The notes under the pieces: model-generated
What the model saw: the letters and a program-made list of their open reading frames with translations, nothing else
Database searches by the model: none
Told to the model about the DNA's origin: nothing
Shown: positions 35,289 through 44,801 of the stretch, one piece after another
Layout: every line of letters starts with the position of its first letter
How positions within the stretch are numbered: position 1 is the stretch's first letter
Translations under genes and position numbers: made by a program
Source of the DNA: Rhodococcus rhodochrous
Lineage (GTDB): Bacteria > Actinomycetota > Actinomycetes > Mycobacteriales > Mycobacteriaceae
Length of the DNA: 64,000 bases
Direction: 5' to 3'
Assembly: GCF_014854695.1 (NCBI RefSeq)
Contig: NZ_CP027557.1
Coordinates: 5,372,891-5,436,890, forward strand

Positions 35289-36203
35289 ATGAGCAGGCAA
35301 CGAGGTGGCCGCGCCGCATCGTCGCCGCGCAAGGAGAAGACGGGTGCACCGGGCGGCCCGGTCGAGGGGTTGTACGACATCGACACGGGTACGTGCGAGC
35401 TCGTCAAGGACCGCTATCTCGCCGACGGATGGGTACTCGAGATCAACGGGGTGCCCAGTTCGCACATCGACCTGAGCGATCCGGCCCTGCTCGAGTTCGA
35501 GTACATGCGGTGGATCGCGATGCTCGTCGAGAGCAGGTTCGAACGCGACTCGAGATTGCGCGTGCTGCACCTCGGTGGGGGTGCGTGCACGATGGCGCGC
35601 TACTTCGCCGCGGTCTACCCCGACGCTCGGCAGGTCGTCGTCGAGATCGACGGTCGCCTCGCCGAACTCGTCCGCCACTGGTTCGATCTGCCCCGCGCCC
35701 CGTTGCTGCGCATCCGGGTGGGGGAGGCCCGCCAGGTCCTCACCTCGCTCTCCGACGCGAGCCGCGACGTGATCGTGCGGGATGTCTTCGCCTACAACCG
35801 CACTCCCGTCGCACTCACGACCCTCCAGTTCACTCAGCACGCCCGGCGTGTGCTCGCACCCGGCGGTGTCTACGTCGTCAATTGCGGCGACTTCCGCGAC
35901 CTGACCGTCGCGAAACGCGAGGCCGCGACGATCGGTGAGGTCTTCGAACACACCGTGATCATCGCCGACCCCGCGATGCTCAAGGGACGTCGCTACGGCA
36001 ACGTCGTCATCGCCGGCAGCGACCTGCCGCTCGGTGACTCCCCGGCCCTGGCCCGCGACCTGCTCGGCGGGGCCGTCCCCGCGCAGATCCGACTGGGGGA
36101 CCAGATCGAGAAGTTCGCTGCCGGGGCGCGCGTGCTCGACGACAGCGAGGCCATCACACCGCCCGGAACAAAGAGCACGGGCACGGAGTTGCACGGGTCA
36201 TGA
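35289..36203 (+). CDS. Spermidine-synthase-like methyltransferase-fold protein
   Basis: 304 residues. Rossmann core VLHLGGGACTMARYFAAVYP, VVVEIDGRLAELVRHWFDLP and VRDVFAYNRTP correspond to the spermine/spermidine synthase fold, but the fully typical polyamine-site motifs are not evident. Often annotated as fused-domain or orphan SpeE-like protein. TAGGCT 6 bases before the ATG indicates a leaderless message. Overlaps the pirin gene by 4 bases. Confidence 0.8.
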   Translation: MSRQRGGRAASSPRKEKTGAPGGPVEGLYDIDTGTCELVKDRYLADGWVLEINGVPSSHIDLSDPALLEFEYMRWIAMLVESRFERDSRLRVLHLGGGACTMARYFAAVYPDARQVVVEIDGRLAELVRHWFDLPRAPLLRIRVGEARQVLTSLSDASRDVIVRDVFAYNRTPVALTTLQFTQHARRVLAPGGVYVVNCGDFRDLTVAKREAATIGEVFEHTVIIADPAMLKGRRYGNVVIAGSDLPLGDSPALARDLLGGAVPAQIRLGDQIEKFAAGARVLDDSEAITPPGTKSTGTELHGS

Positions 36204-37228
36204 CGTCAGCAGCCCCTACTCCGGTACTCCAGGTCTTCCGGCTCGGTATGCCCTGGCAGACGATCGATCCCTTCCTGTTCGTCGCACACCACGTCGACGC
36301 GTATCCGGCGGGCAACGACGAACTCGGACCCGACGCGTCGCTCGACGGCCGCCCGCTCGGCCAGGACTTCGGCAACCCCGCGGGCTGGAGCATGTACCAC
36401 GGCACCACCGTCCCGGGATTCCCCGGCCACCCGCACCGCGGCTTCGAGACGGTCACCTTCGTCCGCTCGGGGTTCGTCGACCACTCCGATTCCGTGGGTG
36501 CGGCGGCGCGTTTCGGTGAGGGCGACACGCAGTGGCTCACCGCCGGCAACGGAGTTGTCCACAGCGAGATGTTCCCTCTGCTGAACGAGGATTCGGACAA
36601 TCCCCTCGAACTGTTCCAGATCTGGCTGAACCTGCCCGCCGAGTCGAAGACCGTCGACCCGCACTTCTCGATGCTGTGGAACGAGGACACCCCCACCGTG
36701 ACGGTCGCGGACGAGGACGGGCACACCACCTCCGTCCGCGTCATCGCCGGTGAACTCGACGACGCGACTCCGCCGCCACCCCCGCCGAATTCGTGGGCGT
36801 CCCGACCCGGCACCGACGTGGCGATCTGGAACATCGACCTGTCGTCCGGTGCGCGCTGGGAACTGCCGGTCGCGCGCGGTGAGCAGACGCAGCGGGTCCT
36901 GTACGTGTACAACGGTTCCCCCGTGCGGATCGGCGATCGGACGATCGAGTCCGGGCACGGGGTCGTCGTCGACGCGTCGGTACCGGTGCACCTCACCGGC
37001 GGCGACGAGGGCACGCAGATCCTGATGCTGCAGGGTCGCCCGATCGGCGAACCCGTCGTCTCGTACGGCCCGTTCGTGCTCAACGACGAGGCGGGCGTCC
37101 GGCAGGCGTTCGAGGACTACCGCCGCACCGGATTCGGTGGATGGCCCTGGGACAGCGACGGTCCCGTGCACGAGCGCCACGCCGGCCGGTTCGCGCGGTA
37201 TCCCGACGAGAAGCTCGAGCAACGCTGA
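36200..37228 (+). CDS. Pirin family protein
   Basis: 342 residues, bicupin. The first cupin contains FPGHPHRGFETVTFV and a later His/Glu pair (GNGVVHSEMF), the metal site of pirins. Some are quercetin dioxygenases, others regulators. Coupled to the upstream gene by ATGA. Confidence 0.9.
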   Translation: MTSAAPTPVLQVFRLGMPWQTIDPFLFVAHHVDAYPAGNDELGPDASLDGRPLGQDFGNPAGWSMYHGTTVPGFPGHPHRGFETVTFVRSGFVDHSDSVGAAARFGEGDTQWLTAGNGVVHSEMFPLLNEDSDNPLELFQIWLNLPAESKTVDPHFSMLWNEDTPTVTVADEDGHTTSVRVIAGELDDATPPPPPPNSWASRPGTDVAIWNIDLSSGARWELPVARGEQTQRVLYVYNGSPVRIGDRTIESGHGVVVDASVPVHLTGGDEGTQILMLQGRPIGEPVVSYGPFVLNDEAGVRQAFEDYRRTGFGGWPWDSDGPVHERHAGRFARYPDEKLEQR

Positions 37229-37275
37229 CCGCGTGCGCAGATCCTGTCGAGCTCCGGCGGGATCTGCGACGAGAA

Positions 37276-37566
37276 CTACTCGTTCGACGACAGCACATCC
37301 GGGACGAGGTATTCGGAGACCTCCATCGACCGAATCTCCCGGGCCTGATCGTCGCCGGGTCCGCTACCGCGGAAGTCGTCGAGCTGCGCCCGTGACTCCC
37401 ACCGTTCGTAGATGCAGACGCGGTCGGGTTCGATCAGGTCCGCGGTGACAGCGAAGTCGAGGCAGCCCGGCGCTCTGCGGGCGGCCTCGACGACGGACCT
37501 GCAGGTCGCCAGATAGAACTCACGCCTGTCGGCGTCGACGGTGAGATGTCCTGCGACGATGATCAT
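37276..37566 (-). CDS. ABM-domain monooxygenase-like protein
   Basis: 96 residues, ferredoxin-like fold of the antibiotic biosynthesis monooxygenase family (IVAGHLTVDADRREFYLA; APGCLDFAVTAD; CIYERWES). May oxidise small quinols or be a heme-degradation relative. Convergent with pirin; ATG at 37566, 87 bases from the divergent methyltransferase start. Confidence 0.83.
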   Translation of the reverse strand: MIIVAGHLTVDADRREFYLATCRSVVEAARRAPGCLDFAVTADLIEPDRVCIYERWESRAQLDDFRGSGPGDDQAREIRSMEVSEYLVPDVLSSNE

Positions 37567-37653
37567 GAATCCCCTCCCGTGGTCACTGCCTCGTGGTGGG
37601 TAGGACCTGCGAACGGGGTCGAACTCATCGCGACACCGTCGTACCATGCCGAA

Positions 37654-38274
37654 GTGACCCAGCCCGGATACGATGCCCTCGCGGATCTGTACGTCGAGCT
37701 GTTCCCCGATCCGTACCTGACGCCCCTCGAACGCCACACCGTCGCCGCCTTCGCCGAGATGGTGCGGCAGAGCCCGGTGCAGGGTGTCGTGCTGGATGTG
37801 GGCTGCGGACCCGGATACGTGGCCGCGGACCTCGCCGAACGCGGACTCGACGTGATCGGCCTCGATCCCAGCACCGAGATGCTGCGCATCGCGCGAGGCG
37901 CACACTCCGCGCTGCGATTCGTCCGGGACGATGCACGACTCGGGTCCGACGAACTCCGCGAAGTGGTTCCGAGCGCGATCATCGCGCGGTGCAGCCTCAT
38001 CCATGTTCCGCCGTCCGAGATCCCCGGGATCCTCGACGGGTGGGCGGAGAGGATTCCGTCCGGCGGCGTGGTGCTCGTCGCGGGCCAGACCACCGACACC
38101 CCCGGCGAAGTGATCGAGTTCGATCACGCGGTGGCGCCGGCGTGGCGATGGCACCCGGATCGTCTCGCAACGGCGTTGTCCGATGCCGGATTCGACGAGG
38201 TGTGGCGGACGGTCAGCCGCCCCGACGCCGACCATCGCTTCCCCGACGTCCACCTGGCGGCGCGCCGGCGCTGA
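37654..38274 (+). CDS. Class I SAM-dependent methyltransferase
   Basis: 206 residues. VLDVGCGPGYVAADLAERG is the SAM motif, followed by IGLDPSTEMLRIAR. The GTG at 37654 is preferred: TACCAT lies 6 bases upstream (leaderless) and homologues start close to the PGYDALADLY segment; a longer frame reaches back over the neighbouring gene start. Substrate unknown. Confidence 0.83.
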   Translation: MTQPGYDALADLYVELFPDPYLTPLERHTVAAFAEMVRQSPVQGVVLDVGCGPGYVAADLAERGLDVIGLDPSTEMLRIARGAHSALRFVRDDARLGSDELREVVPSAIIARCSLIHVPPSEIPGILDGWAERIPSGGVVLVAGQTTDTPGEVIEFDHAVAPAWRWHPDRLATALSDAGFDEVWRTVSRPDADHRFPDVHLAARRR

Positions 38275-38277
38275 CGG

Positions 38278-39720
38278 TCAGGGCGTGAACTGCATCGATC
38301 CGTCGATACGCCCGAACCGCATGGTGGGCAGGTCGAGGAGATAGTTCTGCCGCATCAGCCACGGACTGCGCGAACCCTGCTTGGGCAGAGCACCTTCCGC
38401 GCGGTGGATGTACCCGGCGTCGAGACCGAGCAGCGGACGGGTACGTCCGTCGCCCGAATATCTCGGCACCGCCGAACGGTAACCGTTGCGGTGCATGTAC
38501 CGCAGCAACCGGCACACGTAGAGGGACGCGAGATCGGCGCGCAGGGTCCACGACGCGTTGGTGTAGCCGAGACACATCGCGGCATTGGGCAGACCGTCGA
38601 GCATCATGCCGCGGTAGATGAACCGGGTCGAGAGGTCGACCTTCTCCCCGTCGACGACGAACTCGATTCCGCCGGCAGGAACCAGTTGCAGACCCGTTGC
38701 AGGAATCAGGATCTCGGCCTCGAGTTCGCGGCCGGACTCGAGGCGGACGCTCTTCTCGGTGACGGTGTCGATCCGGTCGGTGACGATCTCGGCCTTCCCG
38801 GCGCGCAGGGTGCGGAACAGGTCGGAGTCGGGGACCACGCACAGTCGCTGATCCCACGGGTCGTAACGCGGTGAGAAGTGGGGATCGACCGGGATCCTGC
38901 CGCGCAGGCGACGTTCGGTGAGGGTGCGCAGCACGCGTTTCGCGGCCGAGGGGAACCGCCGGCAGAACTGGTAGAAGCCGAGATTGACCACGACGTTCTT
39001 CGTCCGCACCGCGCGGTGGGCCACCCTGTCCGGCAACAGGCGTCGAATCCGCGTCGCGATCGGGTCTCGCGCGGGCAGCGACATCACGTAGGTGGGGGAG
39101 CGCTGCAGCATCGTCACGTGCTCGGCCTTCTCCGCGAGCGCAGGCACGAGCGTGACGGCCGTGGCGCCACTGCCGATCACCACGATCTTCTTTCCCTCGT
39201 AGTCGAGGTTCTCGGGCCAGAACTGCGGATGCACGACCGTGCCCGCGAAGTCCTGCAGGCCGGGGATGTCGGGGAGATAACCCGACTCGTAGCTGTAGTA
39301 GCCGCTGCAGAGATAGAGGAAGGAACAGGACACCTCGACGGTGCCCTGCCCGGTCGAGGCACGCACCGTCCACCGGGCATCCTCCGACGACCACGAAGCA
39401 TCGATCACCTTGTGACCGAATCGGATCCGACGATCGATACCGAATTCGGCGGCGGTGTCGCGGATGTACTGCAGGATGTCGGGACCGTCGGCGATGGATT
39501 TCTCGCCCCGCCACGGGCGGAACGGGAAGCCGAGCGTGTACATGTCGCTGTCCGACCGGATTCCCGGATAGCGGAACAGATCCCACGTACCACCGATCGC
39601 GTCGCGACTCTCGAGGATGGCGTACCCGAGACCCGGGCACTGTGTCTGCAACCGGTAACCGGCACCGATGCCGGACAGTCCGGCTCCCACGATCAGTACG
39701 TCGATGTGTTCCACACGCAT
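38278..39720 (-). CDS. Flavin-containing Baeyer-Villiger-type monooxygenase (EthA-like)
   Basis: 480 residues, close to EthA length. GAGLSGIGAGYRL binds FAD, the fingerprint reads FAGTVVHPQFWP, and VVIGSGATAV binds NADPH. Oxidises ketones to esters, or thioamide drugs in mycobacteria. It starts 3 bases after the PHP gene on the same strand, so they share an operon. Confidence 0.9.
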   Translation of the reverse strand: MRVEHIDVLIVGAGLSGIGAGYRLQTQCPGLGYAILESRDAIGGTWDLFRYPGIRSDSDMYTLGFPFRPWRGEKSIADGPDILQYIRDTAAEFGIDRRIRFGHKVIDASWSSEDARWTVRASTGQGTVEVSCSFLYLCSGYYSYESGYLPDIPGLQDFAGTVVHPQFWPENLDYEGKKIVVIGSGATAVTLVPALAEKAEHVTMLQRSPTYVMSLPARDPIATRIRRLLPDRVAHRAVRTKNVVVNLGFYQFCRRFPSAAKRVLRTLTERRLRGRIPVDPHFSPRYDPWDQRLCVVPDSDLFRTLRAGKAEIVTDRIDTVTEKSVRLESGRELEAEILIPATGLQLVPAGGIEFVVDGEKVDLSTRFIYRGMMLDGLPNAAMCLGYTNASWTLRADLASLYVCRLLRYMHRNGYRSAVPRYSGDGRTRPLLGLDAGYIHRAEGALPKQGSRSPWLMRQNYLLDLPTMRFGRIDGSMQFTP

Positions 39721-39723
39721 CCC

Positions 39724-40734
39724 CTACCTGTCGGTCCACGCCAGCAGGTCGTCGAGCTCCCAGGTGTTGATCACCTGTTCGGGTTCGACACCCCGCTCGA
39801 CGGCACGTTCGCAACCGTACCCGAGCCAGTCGAGCTGCCCGGGTGCGTGCGCATCGGTGTCGATGGAGAACAAGCAGTCCGTCTCGAGCGCGAGGTCGAT
39901 GAGACGTGACGGCGGGTCGCGGCGTTCGGGCCGGCAGTTGATCTCGACGGCGGTGTCGTGGTCGCGACACGCGGCGAAGACCTTCTCGGCGTCGAACTTC
40001 GACTCGGGACGGCTTCCGCGACCCCCGGCGACGAGCCGGCCGGTGCAGTGCCCGAGGACGTCGACGTGGGGATTCGCCGCCGCGCGCAGCATGCGTTTCG
40101 TCATCGCCGACCGGTCGGCCCGCAGGTTCGAGTGCACGCTCGCGACGACGACGTCGAGTTCGGCGAGCAGCCCTTCGTCCTGGTCGAGCGACCCGTCATC
40201 GAGGATGTCGACCTCGATACCCGTGAGAATCCGTGCACCACTGCTGTTCTCGTTGATCTCCGCGACGATGGCGAGCTGCGAGCGCAGCCGCTCCGCGGTG
40301 AGGCCGTTCGCGACCTTCAGGCGAGGGGAGTGGTCGGTGAGGGCGAAGTACTCGTGCCCGATCATCGTCGACGCGACACGGTGCATCTCGTCGATGGGGC
40401 TGCCGCCGTCGGACCAGTTCGAGTGGGTGTGCAGGTCGCCGCGCAGGGACTCGAGCAGATCGCGGCCGCCGCGTCCGATCGGGTCGGCCTCCTCGCGCAA
40501 CTGCTCGAGATAGGCGGGTACTCCGTCGAACGACTCGCGGATGACGGTCGCGGTCTTCTTCCCGACGCCCGGCAGATCGGTCCACGAGTCGGTCTTCCGC
40601 AGCACCTCCCGCTTGGGGTCGCTCACCTCGGCGAGCACCTCCGCCGCGCGTCGATAGGCCTGCACACGGTAGGTGTCGGCGTGTTCACGTTCGAGCCAGA
40701 AGGCGACTTCGCGGAGTGCGTCGACGGGGTCCAC
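39724..40734 (-). CDS. PHP-domain hydrolase with N-terminal helix-hairpin-helix
   Basis: 336 residues. The N-terminal half resembles the PolX/Pol-beta DNA-binding part (DLPGVGKKTATVI), then a PHP phosphoesterase domain with metal residues in GDLHTHSNWSDG, ALTDHS, TGIEVDIL and SIDTDAHA. No polymerase active site, so probably a nuclease or phosphatase. GTG start preceded by GGAGG. Confidence 0.87.
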   Translation of the reverse strand: MDPVDALREVAFWLEREHADTYRVQAYRRAAEVLAEVSDPKREVLRKTDSWTDLPGVGKKTATVIRESFDGVPAYLEQLREEADPIGRGGRDLLESLRGDLHTHSNWSDGGSPIDEMHRVASTMIGHEYFALTDHSPRLKVANGLTAERLRSQLAIVAEINENSSGARILTGIEVDILDDGSLDQDEGLLAELDVVVASVHSNLRADRSAMTKRMLRAAANPHVDVLGHCTGRLVAGGRGSRPESKFDAEKVFAACRDHDTAVEINCRPERRDPPSRLIDLALETDCLFSIDTDAHAPGQLDWLGYGCERAVERGVEPEQVINTWELDDLLAWTDR

Positions 40735-40774
40735 CCCTCCATTGTGGCCGCCGGGCGTCCGTAATCTGGGACGC

Positions 40775-41479
40775 ATGCTCGAATCCGTCCGGTCGTCGTC
40801 CCCCCTCGGTGCGGTCTCCGCACTGGTCGTCGGTGCGGTGTCCGCGCTGACACTCGTCTCCGCCCGCGTTGCGTCGGAGGCGAAGGACCTCATGTACGAG
40901 GTGGACGACGCGCCGCCCGCCCCGGTGGTGATCGTGCCGGGCGCGCGGGTGCACGAGGGCCGTCCGATGCGGGTGCTCCGTAGCCGCCTCGACGTCGCGG
41001 TCGCGTTGATGGAACGGGGACGGGTGCAGGCCGTGCTCGTCTCGGGCGACGGGGCCGGAACCTCGGGCGACGAGATCGAGGCGATGATCGCGTATCTCGT
41101 CGAGCAGGGTGTGAACCGGGAACGGATCGTCGCCGATCCGTACGGTCTCGACACCTACGACACCGCCCGGCGCGCCGTGGCCACCTACGGCGTGCGGCAG
41201 GCACTGATCACGACCCAGGGCTTCCACCTTCCGCGCGCGGTGGCGTTGTGCCGGCGGGCGGGCATCGACATCGCCGGAGTCCGCGCCGCGAACGACGTGC
41301 GGCTGCGCACGCGGCTGAGGAATCTGGCGCGCGAGTACGTGCTGTCGCGACCCAAGGCGTTCCTCGAACTCCGGTTCCCGCGCGACCCGGCGGTGGAGAC
41401 CCCACCGGACGACCGGCTCGCCGAGATCCTGGCCGGTCTCGAGCACGGTGCGGTGGCCGCCCCACCGTCTGCTTCCTAG
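40775..41479 (+). CDS. DUF218 (YdcF/SanA-like) membrane-anchored protein
   Basis: 234 residues. One N-terminal helix (about 9-30) then the DUF218 fold: VVIVPGARVHEG, VLVSGDGAG, ADPYGLDTYDTA, and LITTQGFHLPRA. SanA relatives influence cell-envelope barrier function. TAATCT 7 bases before the ATG suggests leaderless transcription; the start region overlaps the divergent PHP gene promoter. Confidence 0.87.
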   Translation: MLESVRSSSPLGAVSALVVGAVSALTLVSARVASEAKDLMYEVDDAPPAPVVIVPGARVHEGRPMRVLRSRLDVAVALMERGRVQAVLVSGDGAGTSGDEIEAMIAYLVEQGVNRERIVADPYGLDTYDTARRAVATYGVRQALITTQGFHLPRAVALCRRAGIDIAGVRAANDVRLRTRLRNLAREYVLSRPKAFLELRFPRDPAVETPPDDRLAEILAGLEHGAVAAPPSAS

Positions 41480-41489
41480 GCTCGTGATC

Positions 41490-42161
41490 ATGCGCCCCAC
41501 AGCTCTCGTCACCGGAGGGGGTCGCGGTCTCGGCGCCGCGATCGCCCACGAACTCGCTCCCACCCACGATCTGCTCCTCGGCGGCCGACGTCGCGAGTCG
41601 CTCGATGCGATCCTCGAGGAACTGCCCGACGCCACACCGTGGCCCGTGGACCTGCTCGATCACGACGCCGTCGCCGCGGCCGCCGCCGACATCGACCGGC
41701 TCGACGTCCTCGTCCACAACGCCGGTGTCGCCGAACTGGGCACGATCGCCGACAGCGAGCCCCGGCAGTGGCGCGAGACGTTCGAGGCGAACGTCGTCGC
41801 CGTCGTCGCCCTGACGCAGGTGTTGCTGCCGGCCCTACGGGCCGCGAACGGCCACGTGGTGCTCATCAACTCGGGGGCGGGTCTGCGTGTTCGCCCCGGC
41901 TGGGGTGCCTATGCCGCGAGCAAGTTCGCACTGCGGGCGTTCGGCGACGCGCTGCGCGAGGAGGAACCCGCGCTGCGGGTCACCTCGATCCACCCGGGCC
42001 GGATCGACACCGACATGCAGCGCGCGATCGTCGCGTCGGAAGGTCGTGAGTACGACCCGTCGCAGTTCCTCAGCCCCGGCACAGTGGCGCGTGCGGTGCG
42101 GCAGGTCGTCGAGGCGCCGGTCGACGCCCACCCCACCGAGGTCGTTCTGCGTCCTCGCTGA
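41490..42161 (+). CDS. Short-chain dehydrogenase/reductase
   Basis: 223 residues. TGGGRGLGAAIA, VHNAGVAELG, active-site NSGAG and YAASK. TAGGCT 7 bases before the ATG, inside the end of the DUF218 gene, implies its own leaderless promoter. Substrate unknown. Confidence 0.87.
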   Translation: MRPTALVTGGGRGLGAAIAHELAPTHDLLLGGRRRESLDAILEELPDATPWPVDLLDHDAVAAAAADIDRLDVLVHNAGVAELGTIADSEPRQWRETFEANVVAVVALTQVLLPALRAANGHVVLINSGAGLRVRPGWGAYAASKFALRAFGDALREEEPALRVTSIHPGRIDTDMQRAIVASEGREYDPSQFLSPGTVARAVRQVVEAPVDAHPTEVVLRPR

Positions 42162-42199
42162 CAACTCGAAAGAGCTGACGGCTCGGAACGGCCGACGAC

Positions 42200-43258
42200 T
42201 CAGAAGGGCAGCGGAATCACCACCGGGGGAGCGCCCGGGATCTGGATCTGGATCTGCGGAGGCGGCGGCGCAGGAGCTCGCGGCGCCGGCGGAGGTGCCG
42301 GTGCCGGAGCCGGAGCCGGAGCCGGAGCGGGTTCCGGAGCCGGCGGCGGTGGCGGTGGCTCCGGAGCGGGCGGAGGCGGAGGCGGCGGTTCCGGGGGCGG
42401 AGGCGGTGGTGCCGCGGCTTCCGGCACCGGAGCACGCCGCGGTGCGGGAACGGGTGCCTGCAGTGCCTCGGTCTCCGGGAGGGTTTCCTCCGTGGTCTCC
42501 GGTGCGGCCGGAGCCGTGGTCTTCGGCAGAGCCTCACCCACCGGCACGGGGACCATCGCGCCGGTCGTGATGTCGACGACCTCCAGCTCCCGCACGGCAG
42601 TCGCGGCGGGCTGGACGACGAACATCCGCTCGGCGTTCAGACCGGGCCATTTCGGGCCTTCGAGTTCGTCGTTGCCGGTGAGCACCGGCGCGGACAGGGG
42701 ATTGCCGCGCACGCACCGCACGCGCGGAACACCGAGTTCGTCGACGAGGACGATCGTGCCGCGCTCGAGCAGCGACTGCACGGGCCGCGCGGCACCGTCG
42801 CGGTACTCGTGCATGGTCACCCGGGTGTCGGCGCGCAACAGGACCGCCGTGAGGGTGTCGGTGTAGCCGCGGATGTCGGGCACGCCGAGGACACCGCGCC
42901 ACGCTTCGGCCTTGGCGGGATCCTCCTCCAGATGAAGGATGAGTGCTTCGCGGTCGCACAGGGGCCGGTCGAGACTGCCCCCGTAGAGGGCCGGCCGATC
43001 ACCGGGAACGGCCGGAGCCCCGGCGGTGGCGGTGACCGGGTCGCCGCCGTCCTCGACGACTTCGGGGGGTGGGGGCGGCACCGCGACCGGCACCTGCGGC
43101 GGCACCAGACGCGGCGTCCACGGGTCGTCCTGCGCGGTCGCGACATGCAGTTGCACGGGCGTCGTCGTCTCGACCGAACCGCCCGACGAGCAGGCACCCG
43201 CCACCAGTGCCGTCAGGGCGAGTGCCAGACCGAATCCACGAACCGTGTCGCTGGCCAC
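42200..43258 (-). CDS. Proline-rich lipoprotein (DUF6777-like)
   Basis: 352 residues. Signal peptide and lipobox LVAGAC at about 18-23; a globular middle part (about 95-245) resembles DUF6777 (RPLCDREALILHLEEDPAKA). The C-terminal 110 residues are Pro/Ala/Glu repeats that could span the cell wall, ending QIQIQIPGAPPVVIPLPF. GTG start at 43258 with TAGCAT 6 bases upstream (leaderless). Function unknown. Confidence 0.8.
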   Translation of the reverse strand: MASDTVRGFGLALALTALVAGACSSGGSVETTTPVQLHVATAQDDPWTPRLVPPQVPVAVPPPPPEVVEDGGDPVTATAGAPAVPGDRPALYGGSLDRPLCDREALILHLEEDPAKAEAWRGVLGVPDIRGYTDTLTAVLLRADTRVTMHEYRDGAARPVQSLLERGTIVLVDELGVPRVRCVRGNPLSAPVLTGNDELEGPKWPGLNAERMFVVQPAATAVRELEVVDITTGAMVPVPVGEALPKTTAPAAPETTEETLPETEALQAPVPAPRRAPVPEAAAPPPPPPEPPPPPPPAPEPPPPPPAPEPAPAPAPAPAPAPPPAPRAPAPPPPQIQIQIPGAPPVVIPLPF

Positions 43259-43267
43259 GCCGCCATG

Positions 43268-44275
43268 CTAGGTCGATGATCGCCGGTGAAAGTGCTGTTC
43301 GACGGTTCTCGTCGGTATCCGGATCCCGGAGAGGAAACGCAGGAGAAGGTCGTTCACCTCGTCGCGACGTTCCATCTGCACGAAATGCCCCGCGTCCTCG
43401 AGCAGGTGGACACCGCGCAGATCGGGGACGAAGGCACGCATCCGTTCGAGCGCCGACGACCCCGACATCGCGACGACGGGATCCCGGTCGCCCGCCACGA
43501 ACAGCGTCGGTACCTGCACCTTCGCGCCCTCGTAGGGACGCGACGCCTCCCAGTTGGCGTCGTAGGCGCGGTACCAGGACAGACCTCCACCGAATCCGGT
43601 GCGGGCGAACTCGGCCGCGTAGTACGCGAGTTCGTCGTCGCCGAGCCAGTCCCACGGCAGCTCGGGAGCGGTGGGCAGCACGTCGAGATATCCGCGTCCC
43701 TCGGACGGATGCGACCACACGTCGAGATAGCGGTATCCGCCCGACAGCGCGAAGAACAATCGCTGCAGGAATTCGCGCGGGCGCGGATCGAGTTCCGCCT
43801 CCGCGACTCCCGGTTCCTGGAAGTAGTGGAGGTGGAGGAAGTGCTTGTCGGCGAGACCGCGGAAGATCTCGCTGGGTCGCGCGGGCATCCGGTCCGGCGA
43901 GTAGGGCACGGCGAGCAGGACGAGACCGGCGACGCGATCCGGATGTCGCAGCGCCGTCGTCCACGCGACGGGCGCACCGAAGTCGTGACCGACGACGACC
44001 GCGCTGTCGATCCCGAGGACGTCGAGCAGTCGGACGAGGCGATCGGCGACCGCGACGTTCGTGTACTCCTCGACCTTCCGCGGCCGGTCGGTCCGGCCGT
44101 AGCCGGGCATGTCGGGGGCGACGGCACGGTAGCCGGCGTCGACGAGCGGCGCGAACTGGTGCCGGTAGCTGTACCCCAGGCCGGGGAATCCGTGGCACAT
44201 GACGACCGCGGGTCCGTCGCCCCGATCGTCGATGTTCCACGTGAAACCATCGACCTCGACGATGCGGCCGTCCAT
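43268..44275 (-). CDS. Epoxide-hydrolase-like alpha/beta hydrolase
   Basis: 335 residues. HGFPGLGYSYRHQF oxyanion motif, GHDFGAPVAW with Asp nucleophile, GDRDPVV and DAGHFVQMERRDEVN with the catalytic His. Start ATG overlaps the isomerase stop by one base, so the two are coupled. With the KstR-type box upstream, a steroid or sterol-derived substrate is possible. Confidence 0.87.
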   Translation of the reverse strand: MDGRIVEVDGFTWNIDDRGDGPAVVMCHGFPGLGYSYRHQFAPLVDAGYRAVAPDMPGYGRTDRPRKVEEYTNVAVADRLVRLLDVLGIDSAVVVGHDFGAPVAWTTALRHPDRVAGLVLLAVPYSPDRMPARPSEIFRGLADKHFLHLHYFQEPGVAEAELDPRPREFLQRLFFALSGGYRYLDVWSHPSEGRGYLDVLPTAPELPWDWLGDDELAYYAAEFARTGFGGGLSWYRAYDANWEASRPYEGAKVQVPTLFVAGDRDPVVAMSGSSALERMRAFVPDLRGVHLLEDAGHFVQMERRDEVNDLLLRFLSGIRIPTRTVEQHFHRRSST

Positions 44276-44658
44276 CAGGAGGCGGGGACGGTCTGCATGT
44301 CCTCCTGGCTCCAGAACGCCCTCATGCTCGTGATCCTCGCGTCGTCGTCGAAGGTCATCACGTCGACGACCTCCATGATCAGATCCTGCTCACCCAGGTG
44401 CGTGACCAGACGGAACACGAAAGCGGCGTTGCTCTCCGCGATCTTGAGGGTGATCAGCTCACCGGTCTGCGCGAGCGGTTCGACCACGCCGTAGAACTCG
44501 CGGATCTCGGCCTCGGTGGCGCGGACCGGCGTGCCGACCGGATCCTCGACCGTCGCGCCCGGCGCGTACAGGGCGAGGACATCGTCGACGGTGCCCGAGG
44601 CCACGGACTTCACATAGTTCTCGACGGTGGCGCGGATCGCGTCCCGACTCGGTGCCAT
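44275..44658 (-). CDS. Steroid delta-isomerase (ketosteroid isomerase)
   Basis: 127 residues, same length class as Comamonas testosteroni KSI. All three catalytic residues are present at matching positions: Tyr15 (ENYVKSV), Asp39 (TVEDPVG) and Asp99 (VVDVMTF). Moves the double bond of 3-oxo-delta5 steroids to delta4. ATG at 44658 with AAGGAG upstream; a KstR consensus site lies 22 bases before it. Many NTF2-fold proteins are misnamed KSI, but here the whole active site is intact. Confidence 0.87.
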   Translation of the reverse strand: MAPSRDAIRATVENYVKSVASGTVDDVLALYAPGATVEDPVGTPVRATEAEIREFYGVVEPLAQTGELITLKIAESNAAFVFRLVTHLGEQDLIMEVVDVMTFDDDARITSMRAFWSQEDMQTVPAS

Positions 44659-44679
44659 GAGATCTCCTTCGTTCGAATC

Positions 44680-44693
44680 TGGAACACGTTTCA
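44680..44693. promoter_or_regulatory. KstR-type operator
   Basis: TGGAACACGTTTCA matches the published consensus TnnAACnnGTTnnA at all eight fixed positions. It lies between the divergent isomerase operon and the monoacylglycerol lipase. KstR represses cholesterol catabolism genes in mycobacteria and rhodococci. Confidence 0.72.
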
Positions 44694-44801
44694 ATTCGAC
44701 GGTAGTGGGCCGGATCCGTGGATGCACTCGCGATTCCCACTCGGAAGACCCCGCGGCGGAGGACGATGACATCGCCATCACCCGGAACGATCGGAGACCC
44801 G

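Noticed and set aside
37546-37653. Longer start for the methyltransferase
   Set aside because: It would overlap the start of the opposite-strand ABM gene and lacks homology; the GTG at 37654 with its -10 box fits better.
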